DNA from: Flectobacillus sp. BAB-3569
GTDB taxonomy: Bacteria > Bacteroidota > Bacteroidia > Cytophagales > Spirosomataceae
Direction of reading: 5' to 3'
Assembly: GCF_002270355.1 (NCBI RefSeq)
Contig: NZ_NJFZ01000004.1
Span: forward strand, 124,001 to 188,000
DNA: 64,000 nucleotides
The number at the start of each line of letters is the position of its first letter. Position 1 is the first letter of the stretch. The position numbers and the translations under genes were made by a program. The notes beneath the pieces were generated by a model. That model was given only the letters and a program-made list of their open reading frames with translations. It was not told the DNA's origin and did no database searches. Positions 27,621 through 37,490 of this stretch are shown here, in pieces.

Positions 27621-28940
27621 TTACTGAGCGATTGCTTCAGTTCTACCTTTTACACGACCCGACTGCATCAACCCTTCATATTTACGCATCAAAAGGTAAC
27701 TTTCAATTTGTTGAAGAGTATCAAGCACAACACCAACCAAAATCAAAAGAGAAGTACCTCCGAAGAAAGAAGCAAAACCACGAGTGATTCCGAAGATGCT
27801 TGCAACTGCTGGTAAAATCGCAATGATTGCCAACATAAATGCACCAGGGAGCGTAATTCTATCAAGAATATCAGCAATGAAAGTTGAAGTAGCTTCTCCT
27901 GGTTTAACACCCGGAACAAAACCACCACCACGTTTCATATCATCTGAAATTTGTGTTGGGTTGATAGAAATAGCAGTGTAAAAGAATGTAAATACAATAA
28001 TTAAAAATGCAAATAACAAATTGTACTGCCAAGTAGTAAAGTCACCAAACGCTTGAGCGATTGATTGAGCTACTTCGCTCTTATCAGCTAATGATTGAGC
28101 AACAAGACCAGGTACAAACATCAATGCTTGAGCAAAAATGATTGGCATTACACCAGCAGCATTCAACTTAAGAGGAATATACTGACGTTCGCCACTCATT
28201 GAAACTCTATTTCCTACCACTTGCTTCGCGTATTGTACTGGAATACGACGTACAGCTTGAGTTACCATCACAGCGCCCATTACTACAAAGAACAAGGCTA
28301 CAACCTCGATAATGAATAATAAAGCACCAGACATACCTCTTGATTGAGCTTCACCTAATAAAGAAGCTGGAAAACGAGATACAATACCAATCATAATAAG
28401 CATTGAAATACCGTTACCAATACCTTTGTCAGTGATTTTCTCACCAAGCCACATACAGAACATAGTTCCAGCAACCAAGATGATTACTGAGTACAAACGG
28501 AATGACCAAGGAGAAACTAGAATAGCTTCAGCAGGGATAGTTACTTGCAAATATGTAAAGGCTTGTGCAGCTGTCACAAAAATTGTTAGAACACGAGTGA
28601 TTTGGTTTAACTTTTTGCGACCAGACTCACCATCCTTCTGCATCTTTTGGAAATATGGCAATGCAATTGTAAGAAGTTGGATTGCAATAGAAGCAGAGAT
28701 ATATGGCATGATGCCTAAGGCAAAAATAGAGGCGTTATTAAACGCTCCACCTGAGAACATATTCAACAAACCTAATAAACCGCCTTCACCCTTCTGCGCT
28801 AACTTCGTGGCATCTACACCTGGTAAAACAACGTAAGATCCAAGGCGAAAAAAGGTGATAAACAACAGGGTGTTAAGAATACGAGTTCTTAACTCCTCTA
28901 TTGAGATAATGTTTTTGATAGTGCTAATAAACTTGTTCAT
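27621..28940 (-). CDS. secY: Preprotein translocase subunit SecY
   Basis: A 439-residue channel subunit of the Sec translocon with ten predicted membrane helices. Conserved pieces are TLLFITFFRLGSYVVLPGVD, GGAFNNASIFALGIMPYISA (with the plug-side motif), SMLIMIGIVSRFPASLLGEA, IPVQYAKQVVGNRVSMSG, YIPLKLNAAGVMPIIFAQAL, FFYTAISINPTQISDDMKRG and PGVKPGEATSTFIADILDRI. It is in its common place between rplO and map. Confidence 0.97.
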   Translation of the reverse strand: MNKFISTIKNIISIEELRTRILNTLLFITFFRLGSYVVLPGVDATKLAQKGEGGLLGLLNMFSGGAFNNASIFALGIMPYISASIAIQLLTIALPYFQKMQKDGESGRKKLNQITRVLTIFVTAAQAFTYLQVTIPAEAILVSPWSFRLYSVIILVAGTMFCMWLGEKITDKGIGNGISMLIMIGIVSRFPASLLGEAQSRGMSGALLFIIEVVALFFVVMGAVMVTQAVRRIPVQYAKQVVGNRVSMSGERQYIPLKLNAAGVMPIIFAQALMFVPGLVAQSLADKSEVAQSIAQAFGDFTTWQYNLLFAFLIIVFTFFYTAISINPTQISDDMKRGGGFVPGVKPGEATSTFIADILDRITLPGAFMLAIIAILPAVASIFGITRGFASFFGGTSLLILVGVVLDTLQQIESYLLMRKYEGLMQSGRVKGRTEAIAQ

Positions 28941-29074
28941 GCTATCTGTTTAAGTAATCGTTATAGAATATAACTCGAAAGATGTTCAACTTTTTCGTTA
29001 TTTACAAATCCGTTGCCAGATTTTACAATGATTACTCAATTATTTCTGTTGTCTATCGATTTTTCAATTGAAAA

Positions 29075-29521
29075 TTAAGCTACAACTGCCTTACCTCCTG
29101 CAGCTTCAATAGCAGCTTTAGCAGAAGCAGAGAAACCTTTAACTTGTACCTCTACAGCAGACTTGATTTCGCCACGTGACAAGATTTTCACCAAGTCATT
29201 TTTAGAAACCAAACCATTTTGGTACAATACATCGTGAGTGATTACAGTTACACCAGTAGTGTCAACCAAAGCTTGAAGTGTATCCAAGTTGATTGCTTTG
29301 TATTCAACACGGTTAATATTTTTAAAGCCGAATTTAGGAATACGACGTTGAAGAGGCATTTGACCACCTTCAAAACCAGATTTACGAGAGTAACCTGAAC
29401 GTGATTGAGCACCTTTGTGACCACGAGCAGAAGTACCACCTAAACCAGAACCTGCACCACGACCAACTCTTTTTCTTACCTTAGTAGAGCCCACTGCGGG
29501 CTTTAATGACGATAAATTCAT
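29075..29521 (-). CDS. rplO: 50S ribosomal protein L15
   Basis: A 148-residue L15: MNLSSLKPAVGSTKVRKRVG, RGAGSGLGGTSARGHKGAQS, GFEGGQMPLQRRIPKFGFKN and the C-terminal domain SRGEIKSAVEVQVKGFSASA. Length is normal. It lies between rpmD and secY. Confidence 0.97.
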   Translation of the reverse strand: MNLSSLKPAVGSTKVRKRVGRGAGSGLGGTSARGHKGAQSRSGYSRKSGFEGGQMPLQRRIPKFGFKNINRVEYKAINLDTLQALVDTTGVTVITHDVLYQNGLVSKNDLVKILSRGEIKSAVEVQVKGFSASAKAAIEAAGGKAVVA

Positions 29522-29596
29522 TTTTTTGAAATTAAATAATTGCTAAACGCCATCTCACCGTGAGATGACTCGCTTAATCAAACCTAGTGGTTTAGA

Positions 29597-29776
29597 TTAA
29601 AGATTTTCAACTACAATCAAGTGTTGAACCGCACGAATCATACCTGCGATAGCTGGGTTCAAATCTTTCTCTACGCTTTTGTTCAATTTACCCAAACCTA
29701 AAGCTTGAATAGTACGTTTTTGAACTTCTGGACGCTTGATTGTACTCTTAACTTGAGTAATTTTTACCTTTGACAT
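29597..29776 (-). CDS. rpmD: 50S ribosomal protein L30
   Basis: The start at 29776 gives a 59-residue L30 beginning MSKVKITQVKSTIKRPEVQK and ending AVQHLIVVENL, with TIQALGLGKLNKSV in the middle. The upstream in-frame ATG at 29824 would add 16 residues that L30 does not have. It lies between rpsE and rplO. Confidence 0.95.
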   Translation of the reverse strand: MSKVKITQVKSTIKRPEVQKRTIQALGLGKLNKSVEKDLNPAIAGMIRAVQHLIVVENL

Positions 29777-29849
29777 GGTCTTATATTTTGGAGTCTCAGT
29801 ATAGGGCTTGAAGTGATACGACAAACCCTATAGCATCAACTAAAATAAA

Positions 29850-30368
29850 TTATCCGTTAAATACTTTTGCTAAAGATACTCCTCTTTGGAAGGCTACTGT
29901 ATGAGGGTTTCTCATTTTAACTAGCGCATCAACTGTTGCTTTAACCACGTTGTGTGGGTTTGAAGAACCTTTTGATTTAGCCAATACGTCATGAACACCT
30001 GCAGCTTCTAATACGGCACGCATCGCACCACCTGCAATTACCCCAGTACCTGGAGCTGCTGGCTTCAACAATACGAAACCTCCTGAGAACTTACCGATTT
30101 GTTCGTGAGGTACAGTTGCTTTCAAAAGAGCAACTTGGAATAAGTTTTTCTTAGCGTCTTCGATACCTTTAGAGATAGCGTCAGTTACTTCGTTTGCTTT
30201 ACCCAAACCAAAGCCAACTACACCTTTGCCATCACCAACAACTACGATCGCAGAGAAGCTGAAACGACGTCCACCTTTTACTACTTTCGCTACGCGGTTG
30301 ATAGCAACAACTCTTTCTTTTAGTTCGCCTTCGTTAACCTTGATAGGTTTTGATATTAATTGCGACAT
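29850..30368 (-). CDS. rpsE: 30S ribosomal protein S5
   Basis: A 172-residue S5: [60 protein letters not shown], and a C-terminal domain with [20 protein letters not shown] then [20 protein letters not shown]. It takes part in decoding fidelity. It is separated from rplR by a palindromic element. Confidence 0.97.
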   Translation of the reverse strand: MSQLISKPIKVNEGELKERVVAINRVAKVVKGGRRFSFSAIVVVGDGKGVVGFGLGKANEVTDAISKGIEDAKKNLFQVALLKATVPHEQIGKFSGGFVLLKPAAPGTGVIAGGAMRAVLEAAGVHDVLAKSKGSSNPHNVVKATVDALVKMRNPHTVAFQRGVSLAKVFNG

Positions 30369-30376
30369 TTTTTTCT

Positions 30377-30476
30377 AATTTGAAAATTGTTGAATTTGAA
30401 AATTTGAAATCTGTGCTTTAACATCAAAAACTTTCATTTTGGAACGGCGGATATCCGCATTGCACAAATTCAAATT
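30377..30476. repeat. Palindromic element with 8-bp tandem arms (AATTTGAA), rplR-rpsE spacer
   Basis: The left arm is AATTTGAA, AATTGTTG, AATTTGAA, AATTTGAA in exact 8-base phase (30377-30408). The right arm has the complementary CAAATT twice (30465-30476). The core contains the perfect 12-mer GCGGATATCCGC (30447-30458). The same octamer family fills the rplD-rplC spacer. Confidence 0.6.
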
Positions 30477-30482
30477 GACTAA

Positions 30483-30830
30483 TTAAAATTTAAGACCTCC
30501 TTCTCTTGCACCTTCAGCAACTGCTTTAACACGACCATGGTACAAGTAACCGTTACGGTCAAAAACAACTGTTGAAACACCTGCAGCCAAAGCTTTCTCT
30601 GCAATTTTAGCACCTACTAATTTTGCACTTTCAACATTACCATTCTTCAAACCTAATTCCTTAGATGAAGCAGCAGCCAATGTAGAGCCTTTAGTATCGT
30701 CGATCAACTGAGCATAGATACCCGAGTTTGAACGGAATACTGACAATCTTGGCTTTTCAGCTGTACCAGAGATTTTAGCTCTGATAGACAACTTAATACG
30801 AAGTCTTCTTGATTCTTTTTGCGAAGCCAT
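30483..30830 (-). CDS. rplR: 50S ribosomal protein L18
   Basis: A 115-residue L18, the 5S rRNA-binding protein: [60 protein letters not shown] and a terminal AREGGLKF. It lies between rplF and rpsE. Confidence 0.97.
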   Translation of the reverse strand: MASQKESRRLRIKLSIRAKISGTAEKPRLSVFRSNSGIYAQLIDDTKGSTLAAASSKELGLKNGNVESAKLVGAKIAEKALAAGVSTVVFDRNGYLYHGRVKAVAEGAREGGLKF

Positions 30831-30875
30831 TAATTTATATAGTTTTGTGGATTACCGACCCACGATGATTAAATT

Positions 30876-31430
30876 CTATTTCTTACCACCAGCTTTACCA
30901 GCTTTTCTACGAATTTGCTCACCAACGAAGCGAATACCTTTACCTTTGTAAGGCTCAACTTTACGTAGAGAACGAATTTTAGCTGAAACTTGGCCAATTA
31001 ATTCTTTGTCGATACCTTCTAAAGTAACCTTAGGGTTTTGACCTTTTTCCATTGCAGTTGTAACTTTCAACTCAGCTGGAATTTGCATGAAGATTGCGTG
31101 AGAGTAACCCAACGCTAATTCAAGAAGGTTTCCTTGGTTAGAAGCTTTGTAACCTACACCAACGATTTCCATTTCTTTTTTGAAACCATCGTTTACGCCA
31201 ACAACCATGTTGTTAATTAAAGCGCGGTATAAACCGTGAAGAGCTTTGTGACGTTTTTGATCTGTAGGACGTTGTACACGTAATTCGCTTCCTTCGATTT
31301 CTACAGTAATATCTGGATCGATAGAGCGAGTAAGAGTACCTTTTGCGCCTTTTACTGTTACTGTGCTTTTTTCAACTGTTACAGTAACACCGGCAGGAAG
31401 TGTGATAACTTTATTACCAACGCGTGACAT
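30876..31430 (-). CDS. rplF: 50S ribosomal protein L6
   Basis: A 184-residue L6 with two similar domains: MSRVGNKVITLPAGVTVTVE, HGLYRALINNMVVGVNDGFK, EIVGVGYKASNQGNLLELAL, and the signature VEPYKGKGIRFVGEQIRRKA with a GKAGGKK end. Normal length and position. Confidence 0.97.
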   Translation of the reverse strand: MSRVGNKVITLPAGVTVTVEKSTVTVKGAKGTLTRSIDPDITVEIEGSELRVQRPTDQKRHKALHGLYRALINNMVVGVNDGFKKEMEIVGVGYKASNQGNLLELALGYSHAIFMQIPAELKVTTAMEKGQNPKVTLEGIDKELIGQVSAKIRSLRKVEPYKGKGIRFVGEQIRRKAGKAGGKK

Positions 31431-31535
31431 GACTTGTGTGTTTTTGCTTAAATGAAGGAGAAACTCCTCTTTCAGCGTTATTTGAAAATAAGTTAGGGAA
31501 CAAACCTGTATAAGACTTATTCCCCAAATGTAAGA

Positions 31536-31931
31536 TTAGTATACGTAGCAAAGAACTTCACCACCCACATTAAGTGTGCGAGCTTCTTTGTCAGTAATAA
31601 CACCTTTTGATGTTGAAAGGATAGCTACACCTAAACCATTCAATACGCGAGGCAATTCATCTGCTCCTTTGTATTTACGTAAACCTGGTTTAGAAATTCT
31701 CTCCAACTTAACGATTGCTGGTTGTTTAGTAACTGGGTTGTATTTCAAAGCGATTTTGATTGTACCCTGTACTGATGAATCGTCAAACTTGTAGTTTTGA
31801 ATGTATCCTTTATCAAAAAGCACTTTAGTGATTTCCTTTTTGATGTTAGAAGCAGGAATTTCAACGATTCTGTGACGTGCCTTGATGGCATTTCTCAATC
31901 GTGTTAAGTAGTCTGCTATTGGATCTGTCAT
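31536..31931 (-). CDS. rpsH: 30S ribosomal protein S8
   Basis: A 131-residue S8: [40 protein letters not shown], and the signature [20 protein letters not shown] with GGEVLCYVY at the end. It binds the 16S central domain, and in E. coli it represses the spc operon. It lies directly downstream of the frameshifted rpsN. Confidence 0.97.
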   Translation of the reverse strand: MTDPIADYLTRLRNAIKARHRIVEIPASNIKKEITKVLFDKGYIQNYKFDDSSVQGTIKIALKYNPVTKQPAIVKLERISKPGLRKYKGADELPRVLNGLGVAILSTSKGVITDKEARTLNVGGEVLCYVY

Positions 31932-32059
31932 TGTTTTCGATATTTGAAACGAACTTTTCTTTGGGAAAAGGCTCGCAAAATTACGGAATTGGATTTAAAA
32001 AAACAACCATAAGTGGCTGATTTTAATAAAGATTACGACAAATTTTTATCGTAAGAGTA

Positions 32060-32328
32060 TTACCAGCTTGATTTTGTCACACCTGGAATCAATCCTGCTG
32101 AAGCCATTTCACGGAAAGTCACACGGTTGATGCCGAATTTACGCATATAACCTCTTGGACGTCCTGTAAGCTTACAACGGTTGTGCAAACGTACTGGTGA
32201 AGCGTTTTTAGGCAATTTATCCAAACCTAAGTAGTCGCCAGCAGCTTTTAAAGCAGCACGCTTAGCAGCGTATTTAGCAACTGTTGCTTCTTTTTTCTTT
32301 CTCTTGCTTTAACTGATTCTTTTGCCAT
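32060..32328 (-). pseudogene. rpsN: 30S ribosomal protein S14, apparent one-base deletion in a poly-A run
   Basis: Between rplE and rpsH, where S14 belongs, the minus strand codes for [12 protein letters not shown] and then continues in the -1 frame as [18 protein letters not shown], later [20 protein letters not shown] and a C-terminal PGVTKSSW with TAA at 32062-32060. The two parts join if one more A is added to the run of six A at 32291-32296. The span is 269 bases, one short of the 270 needed for 89 residues plus stop. As given, translation would stop after about 28 codons. S14 is essential, so a base-calling error is the simplest reading. The break is also exactly an A-AAA-AAG heptamer, the classic bacterial -1 slippery site. 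Confidence 0.85.
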
Positions 32329-32343
32329 GTTGGTTGAATCTTT

Positions 32344-32417
32344 TTATCAGTTGTCTGTTATCTGTTATTCGTTATCCGTATGGCGTTTCCGAAGTCGGGA
32401 CGACGAATAACGGATAA
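32344..32417. repeat. Palindromic element with 7-bp tandem arms (TTATCNG), rplE-rpsN spacer
   Basis: Five heptamers run in exact 7-base phase from 32344 to 32378: TTATCAG, TTGTCTG, TTATCTG, TTATTCG, TTATCCG. The right arm has the complementary CGAATAA and CGGATAA (32404-32417). Thirteen or fourteen bases of each arm can pair (32358-32371 with 32404-32417). Confidence 0.65.
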
Positions 32418-32426
32418 CATAATTTA

Positions 32427-32984
32427 TTACTTCTTCGAATTAGCGAAAGGCATACCCATTTGTTGTAACAAAGCGTAAGCTTCAGCATCTGTATTTGCAG
32501 TCGTAACGAAAGTGATATCCATACCAGAGATTTTGCTCACTTTGTCGATAGAAATCTCTGGGAAGATGATTTGTTCTTTCACACCCAAAGTATAGTTACC
32601 ACGACCATCGAAACCTTTGTCTGAGATACCTTTGAAGTCACGTACACGTGGAAGAGCCACTGTCGTCAAACGATCAAGGAATTCGTACATTTTATCTCCT
32701 CTCAAAGTTACTTTCACACCGATTGGCATGTTTTCACGTAACTTAAAGTTTGAGATAGCTTTTTTAGACATTGTAGCTACTGCTTTTTGACCAGCAATAA
32801 GAGTTAGTTCTTCAACACCTGTGTCGATCAATTTCTTGTCAGCTACAGCAGCACCGATACCTTTGTTGATTACAATTTTAGTAATCTTAGGAACTTGCAT
32901 TACTGATTTGAATTGAAATTTCTCTTTTAGAGCAGGAACGATTTCGCTAACGTATTTGTCCTTTAATCTTGTTGTAGTTGCCAT
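32427..32984 (-). CDS. rplE: 50S ribosomal protein L5
   Basis: A 185-residue L5, a 5S rRNA-binding protein of the central protuberance: [60 protein letters not shown] and [19 protein letters not shown]. It lies between rplX and rpsN. Confidence 0.97.
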   Translation of the reverse strand: MATTTRLKDKYVSEIVPALKEKFQFKSVMQVPKITKIVINKGIGAAVADKKLIDTGVEELTLIAGQKAVATMSKKAISNFKLRENMPIGVKVTLRGDKMYEFLDRLTTVALPRVRDFKGISDKGFDGRGNYTLGVKEQIIFPEISIDKVSKISGMDITFVTTANTDAEAYALLQQMGMPFANSKK

Positions 32985-33055
32985 TATTATGAAAACTTTA
33001 TGTGGATTTCCGACCCACTTTTCACGGTATCAAAAGACACCGCTTCATTGAATTA

Positions 33056-33388
33056 TTAGATAAATTTACCTGTTGCTTTAGAATATCTTTGCAACTTACC
33101 ATTCTCGTTCAATTTACGACCTGTACGAACAGCTTTACCGTTCTCAGAAACTGCAATATTAGAGATATGGATAGTACCTTCTGTTTTAACGATACCACCT
33201 TGAGGGTTAGCAGCGCTAGGCTTAACGTGTTTTGTGATAAAGTTTACGCCTTCTACGATAGCACGTTGTTTATCAATCAAAACTTTTTTAACTACGCCTG
33301 TTTGACCCTTAGCGTTCCCAGCGATAACCACAACAGTATCACCAGTTTTGATGTGCAACTTTGGTTGCTTATTAAACTTTCTTTCCAT
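33056..33388 (-). CDS. rplX: 50S ribosomal protein L24
   Basis: A 110-residue KOW-domain protein: KLHIKTGDTVVVIAGNAKGQ, TGVVKKVLIDKQRAIVEGVN, KHVKPSAANPQGGIVKTEGT and IHISNIAVSENGKAVRTG. It starts subunit assembly by binding the 23S 5' end. It lies 18 bases behind rplN. Confidence 0.97.
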   Translation of the reverse strand: MERKFNKQPKLHIKTGDTVVVIAGNAKGQTGVVKKVLIDKQRAIVEGVNFITKHVKPSAANPQGGIVKTEGTIHISNIAVSENGKAVRTGRKLNENGKLQRYSKATGKFI

Positions 33389-33406
33389 GATGATTACAAA
33401 TTATGA

Positions 33407-33775
33407 TTAAAGTACTTCTGGAGCTAATGAAACAATTTTCATGAAACCTGCGTCACGCAATTCACGTGCAACTGGTCCAAAAATACGAGTACCACGTGGC
33501 TCGTCATTGTTGTTTAAAAGAACTGCTGCATTGTCTTCGAAACGGATATATGATCCATCCTTACGACGAATTTCTTTTTTAGTTCTTACAACTACGGCTT
33601 TAGAAACCGTACCTTTCTTCATGTTTGATGACGACAAAGCAGACTTCACTGTTACTACAATTTTGTCACCAATAGAAGCATATCTTTTTCCTGTACCGCC
33701 CAACACGCGGATAACCAGTACCTCTTTTGCACCTGAGTTATCAGCAACGCCGAGTCTTGATTCTTGCTGTACCAT
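33407..33775 (-). CDS. rplN: 50S ribosomal protein L14
   Basis: A 122-residue L14, normal length: [80 protein letters not shown], ending PEVL. Standard position between rpsQ and rplX. Confidence 0.97.
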   Translation of the reverse strand: MVQQESRLGVADNSGAKEVLVIRVLGGTGKRYASIGDKIVVTVKSALSSSNMKKGTVSKAVVVRTKKEIRRKDGSYIRFEDNAAVLLNNNDEPRGTRIFGPVARELRDAGFMKIVSLAPEVL

Positions 33776-33881
33776 TGTTTGTTTGGTATATTAAAGATTG
33801 CGAAAAAATTAAATTTAACGATACACCACTAACTATATAGATAAGTGATGTTGAACGTCGGATAAAAACTGGAGTAGTGAA

Positions 33882-34136
33882 TTATTTCGCTTTCTCGATA
33901 ATTTCAACTAATCTCCAACGCTTGTTCTTTGACAAAGGACGGGTTTCCATTACCTTCACTGTGTCACCGATTCCACATTCGTTATTTTCATCGTGAGCCA
34001 TCAATTTGGAAGTTTTCAACATAAACTTACCATAAAGAGGGTGCTTAACTTTTCTGTCTACGGCGACGGTGATAGATTTATCCATCTTGTTGCTCACCAC
34101 ACGCCCAATCCTTACTTTTCTTAGATTTCTTTCCAT
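33882..34136 (-). CDS. rpsQ: 30S ribosomal protein S17
   Basis: An 84-residue OB-fold S17: [75 protein letters not shown]. Standard position between rpmC and rplN. Confidence 0.97.
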   Translation of the reverse strand: MERNLRKVRIGRVVSNKMDKSITVAVDRKVKHPLYGKFMLKTSKLMAHDENNECGIGDTVKVMETRPLSKNKRWRLVEIIEKAK

Positions 34137-34221
34137 CGTTGGATTTGGTTGTTTTAGATTGACCTCAAGCGGTATGTTGATGAGGTCTGTTCAGTTAAAA
34201 TAAAATGATAGGAAATTCCTA

Positions 34222-34410
34222 TTATTTAGAAGCTGCTGTAATAGCAGTTTCCAAACGAGCGATCAATTTGCGAGATTCACGCAAGCGCAAAGGGTTCTCG
34301 ATTGGAGAAATAGCGTGAGCAAACTTCAAACGTGCCAAAGCATCTTTTTCTGAAGCTAGAGTTGCTTTCAACTCATCTAGGCTCAATTTTTGGATTTCTG
34401 CGTTCTTCAT
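34222..34410 (-). CDS. rpmC: 50S ribosomal protein L29
   Basis: A small helical hairpin protein at the peptide exit: MKNAEIQKLSLDELKATLAS, LKFAHAISPIENPLRLRESR, KLIARLETAITAASK. I use the ATG at 34410 (62 residues), because the five residues after the upstream ATG at 34425 (MTDKI) are not part of L29, but the longer form cannot be excluded. Confidence 0.93.
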   Translation of the reverse strand: MKNAEIQKLSLDELKATLASEKDALARLKFAHAISPIENPLRLRESRKLIARLETAITAASK

Positions 34411-34466
34411 TATTTTATCAGTCATGGAGTCGTTAGAAGTTTTAAGGCTTCCAACGACATGATATA

Positions 34467-34886
34467 CTATTCTTGATAATCTCTACGAACTACGAATTTA
34501 GTACGAAGTGGCAATTTTTGAGCCGCCAAACGAAGTGACTCTTGTGCCAATTCCAAAGGTACCCCAGCAGATTCGAATAAGATAGTTCCTGGTTTGATAT
34601 TAGCTACCCAGTATTCTGGAGCACCTTTACCTTTACCCATACGAACTTCGGCTGGTTTCTTAGTGATTGGTTTGTCAGGGAAGATACGAATCCAAACCTG
34701 ACCTTCACGTTTCATTGCACGAGTTACTGAGATACGAGCTGCTTCGATCTGACGAGCAGTGATACGTCCTGGCTCCAGAGCTTTGATAGCGAATGTACCG
34801 AAGTCAATTTCATGACCGCGAGTAGCCAAACCTTTCACTCTACCCTTCTGTTGCTTACGGAACTTGGTTCTTCTTGGTTGTAACAT
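34467..34886 (-). CDS. rplP: 50S ribosomal protein L16
   Basis: A 139-residue L16 near the peptidyl transferase centre: [80 protein letters not shown]. The Arg recognised by the YcfD hydroxylase family (in [10 protein letters not shown] context) cannot be assessed further. Standard position. Confidence 0.97.
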   Translation of the reverse strand: MLQPRRTKFRKQQKGRVKGLATRGHEIDFGTFAIKALEPGRITARQIEAARISVTRAMKREGQVWIRIFPDKPITKKPAEVRMGKGKGAPEYWVANIKPGTILFESAGVPLELAQESLRLAAQKLPLRTKFVVRRDYQE

Positions 34887-34895
34887 TGTCTTATG

Positions 34896-34966
34896 AAGTC
34901 TTGCAGTTTTAAGTCGTAAGTCTTAAAGTACATGAGAGTAACCTTAGGACTTGCGACTTTAAACTA
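34896..34966. repeat. Palindromic element with 7-bp tandem arms (AAGTC), rpsC-rplP spacer
   Basis: AAGTC-type units lie at about 34896, 34904, 34911, 34918 and 34925, in 7-8 base steps. The opposite arm has ACCTT (34941), GACTT (34948), GACTT (34955) and AACTA (34962), in exact 7-base steps. The arms pair over roughly 20 bases with a few mismatches. Confidence 0.55.
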
Positions 34967-34976
34967 AGATTAAAAA

Positions 34977-35825
34977 TTATCTCTTACCGCCTCCTCTGTT
35001 GTTGGTATTTCCTCCTTTACCACCACCACGGTTGTTGTTATTGTTGTTGTTACGACGCTGATCGCCACCACGGCCACCACGGTTGTCGCGTCCACGACGT
35101 CCGTTATCGTCATCACGACCACCACGATTGTGGTTACCACCGCGAGAATCGCCGCCAGCTTGTTGAGCTGACATACCAGCGTTTGGAGAAAGATCACGTT
35201 TTCCGTACACTTCGCCTTTACATACCCAAACTTTGATACCAATTTTACCGTAAACTGTCAAAGCTTCAGATACTGCATAGTCGATATCGGCACGCAAAGT
35301 ATGAAGAGGAATACGTCCTTCTTTGTATCCTTCTGAGCGAGCCATTTCAGCACCACCCAAACGGCCAGAAAGTTTCAATTTGATACCTTGAGCACCTACT
35401 CTCATCGCAGAAGCAATTGCTTGCTTCATCGCACGACGGAAAGAAATACGTGCTTCTAATTGCTGAGCGATAGTTTCGCCAATCAATTTAGCATCAATCT
35501 CAGGACGTTTAATTTCAAAGATGTTGATTTGAACATCTTTGCCTGTGATTTTCTTTAATTCTTCTTTGATTTTATCTACTTCTTGACCACCCTTACCGAT
35601 TACAACGCCTGGGCGTGCAGTATTGATAGTCAAAGTAATACGTTTCAAAGTACGCTCAATGATTACCTTAGAGATTGCACCCTTTGGAATACGAGCAGCT
35701 ACGTATTTACGGATTTTTTCATCCTCAACTAACTTGTCGGCAAAATTTTTACCGCCGTACCAGTTAGAATCCCAACCTCTGACGATACCAAGTCTAAGAC
35801 CAACGGGGTTAACTTTCTGTCCCAT
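34977..35825 (-). CDS. rpsC: 30S ribosomal protein S3 with long RGG/Asn-rich tail
   Basis: Residues 1-215 are a normal S3 ([40 protein letters not shown] with the KH motif, [40 protein letters not shown]). After it comes a tail of about 65 residues rich in Gly, Arg, Asn and Asp, with repeated RGG blocks ([19 protein letters not shown]) and a run of seven Asn. E. coli S3 ends near 233 residues and has no such tail. The tail is expected to be disordered and RNA-binding. The DNA of the tail has low complexity, but the frame is intact. Confidence 0.95.
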   Translation of the reverse strand: MGQKVNPVGLRLGIVRGWDSNWYGGKNFADKLVEDEKIRKYVAARIPKGAISKVIIERTLKRITLTINTARPGVVIGKGGQEVDKIKEELKKITGKDVQINIFEIKRPEIDAKLIGETIAQQLEARISFRRAMKQAIASAMRVGAQGIKLKLSGRLGGAEMARSEGYKEGRIPLHTLRADIDYAVSEALTVYGKIGIKVWVCKGEVYGKRDLSPNAGMSAQQAGGDSRGGNHNRGGRDDDNGRRGRDNRGGRGGDQRRNNNNNNNRGGGKGGNTNNRGGGKR

Positions 35826-35852
35826 TTTATGATATTTAGATGTTTTCTCTAA

Positions 35853-36224
35853 TTATTCTTCTGATGTTACGATTGATGGAGCACTTGCAGAAGCAACCAC
35901 TAATGTAATGTGGTTTGAACGCTTCAAGATTCTGTACCCACGACCTTGTGGAGCTGGACGCAAACGCTTCAAAGAGCTACCGCCATCTACCGTAACGGTT
36001 TTAACGTATAAGTCAGCATCTTCCAACTTAACGTCTTCGTGCTTGTTTTGCCAGTTAGCAATTGCTGAGAGTAACAATTTCTCAACAAATCTAGCACCAA
36101 CTTTAGGCTCATATTTCAAGATACCTAAAGCCTTGTTAACTTTCTGACCTCTAATCATGTCTACCACGATTCTCATTTTCTGAGGTGAAGTCGGAACATT
36201 GTTTAATTTAGCTATTGCTTCCAT
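35853..36224 (-). CDS. rplV: 50S ribosomal protein L22
   Basis: A 123-residue L22 of the exit tunnel: [60 protein letters not shown] and the tunnel loop [20 protein letters not shown] followed by ITLVVA. Standard position between rpsS and rpsC. Confidence 0.97.
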   Translation of the reverse strand: MEAIAKLNNVPTSPQKMRIVVDMIRGQKVNKALGILKYEPKVGARFVEKLLLSAIANWQNKHEDVKLEDADLYVKTVTVDGGSSLKRLRPAPQGRGYRILKRSNHITLVVASASAPSIVTSEE

Positions 36225-36233
36225 TTCTATAAT

Positions 36234-36306
36234 TTCGGATTTAGGTTCTGGGATTTTGGATTATCAGGATTGAATCTTACAATCCGCAATCCTCATTCCA
36301 CTATCC
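36234..36306. repeat. Palindromic element with 7-bp tandem arms (GGAT/ATCC), rpsS-rplV spacer
   Basis: The left arm has GGAT, GGTT, GGAT and GGAT at 36237, 36244, 36251 and 36258 (exact 7-base phase), then one at 36267. The right arm has AATCC, AATCC, ATTCC and TATCC at 36281, 36288, 36295 and 36302, again every 7 bases. The same GGAT heptamer family recurs at 62792-62901. Confidence 0.65.
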
Positions 36307-36310
36307 CCTA

Positions 36311-36589
36311 TTATCTTTTGCCTTTATCTTTTTTAGCGATGTGACCACGGAAATTGCGTGTTGGAGCAAATTCACCAAGTTTATGTCCTACCATGTTTTC
36401 TGTTACATATACTGGGATAAACTTGTTACCGTTGTGCACTGCGAAAGTATGTCCAACGAAATCAGGAGAAATCATTGAACGTCTTGACCAAGTTTTGATA
36501 ACTGACTTTTTACCTGACTCATTCATAGCAATTACTTTGTTGTCAAGGCGGTAGTCAATATAAGGTCCTTTTTTTAATGAACGTGCCAT
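36311..36589 (-). CDS. rpsS: 30S ribosomal protein S19
   Basis: A 92-residue S19 of the 30S head: [72 protein letters not shown]. It follows rplB after 7 bases. Confidence 0.97.
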   Translation of the reverse strand: MARSLKKGPYIDYRLDNKVIAMNESGKKSVIKTWSRRSMISPDFVGHTFAVHNGNKFIPVYVTENMVGHKLGEFAPTRNFRGHIAKKDKGKR

Positions 36590-36596
36590 CTATGTA

Positions 36597-37418
36597 TTAT
36601 TTCTTTCTACTGATGATTAGACGATTTGAATGCTTTTTCTTGTCGCGAGTTTTCTTACCTTTCGCTAACAAGCCGTTACGTGAACGTGGGTGACCTCCTG
36701 AAGAGCGACCCTCACCACCACCCATTGGGTGATCAACTGGGTTCATTACTACACCACGAACTCTTGGACGGCGGCCTAACCAACGGTGACGACCAGCTTT
36801 ACCCAAGTTTGTGTTCATGTGGTCAGCATTAGATACTGAACCAATTGTAGCCAAACAGTTAACTAACACCATACGCATTTCGCCTGAAGGCAACTTCAAT
36901 GTAGCATATTTGCTATCACGAGCCAACAATTGAGCATAAGTACCTGCAGAACGAGCTAATTCAGCACCACCACGAGGACGAAGCTCGATAGCGTGTACAA
37001 TTGTACCTACTGGAATGCTTGACAATGGCATTGTGTTACCAACTTCAGGAGCTACTGATGTACCAGACACTACTGTCTGACCAACTTTCAAACCTGAAGG
37101 AGCAATGATGTATGATTTTTCACCATCTGTGTACTCGATCAATGCGATACGAGCTGTACGGTTTGGATCGTATTCAATTGTTAATACGGTTGCTTCTACG
37201 TCAAATTTATCACGATAGAAGTCAATCAAACGATAACGACGCTTGTGACCACCACCAATATAGCGCATTGCGCGGTGACCAAAGGCGTTACGACCACCTG
37301 TTTTCTTAATTGGAGCCAACAACGGTTTATACGGTTTCGAAGCTGTGATTTCTTCGAAAGTTGGAGCGATACGTTGACGTTGACCCGGAGACGTTGGTTT
37401 TAATTTTCTAACTGCCAT
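36597..37418 (-). CDS. rplB: 50S ribosomal protein L2
   Basis: A 273-residue L2 that bridges the subunits near the peptidyl transferase centre: [80 protein letters not shown] and the conserved [18 protein letters not shown] with [16 protein letters not shown]. The His in the GGGEG region is kept. Standard position between rplW and rpsS. Confidence 0.97.
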   Translation of the reverse strand: MAVRKLKPTSPGQRQRIAPTFEEITASKPYKPLLAPIKKTGGRNAFGHRAMRYIGGGHKRRYRLIDFYRDKFDVEATVLTIEYDPNRTARIALIEYTDGEKSYIIAPSGLKVGQTVVSGTSVAPEVGNTMPLSSIPVGTIVHAIELRPRGGAELARSAGTYAQLLARDSKYATLKLPSGEMRMVLVNCLATIGSVSNADHMNTNLGKAGRHRWLGRRPRVRGVVMNPVDHPMGGGEGRSSGGHPRSRNGLLAKGKKTRDKKKHSNRLIISRKK

Positions 37419-37490
37419 TTCTCTAGTTTGTTCAAATTATCGGGGTGAACACCCATAAATTGTTTGAAAGCTTTCGCTTTCTCACTGGTC

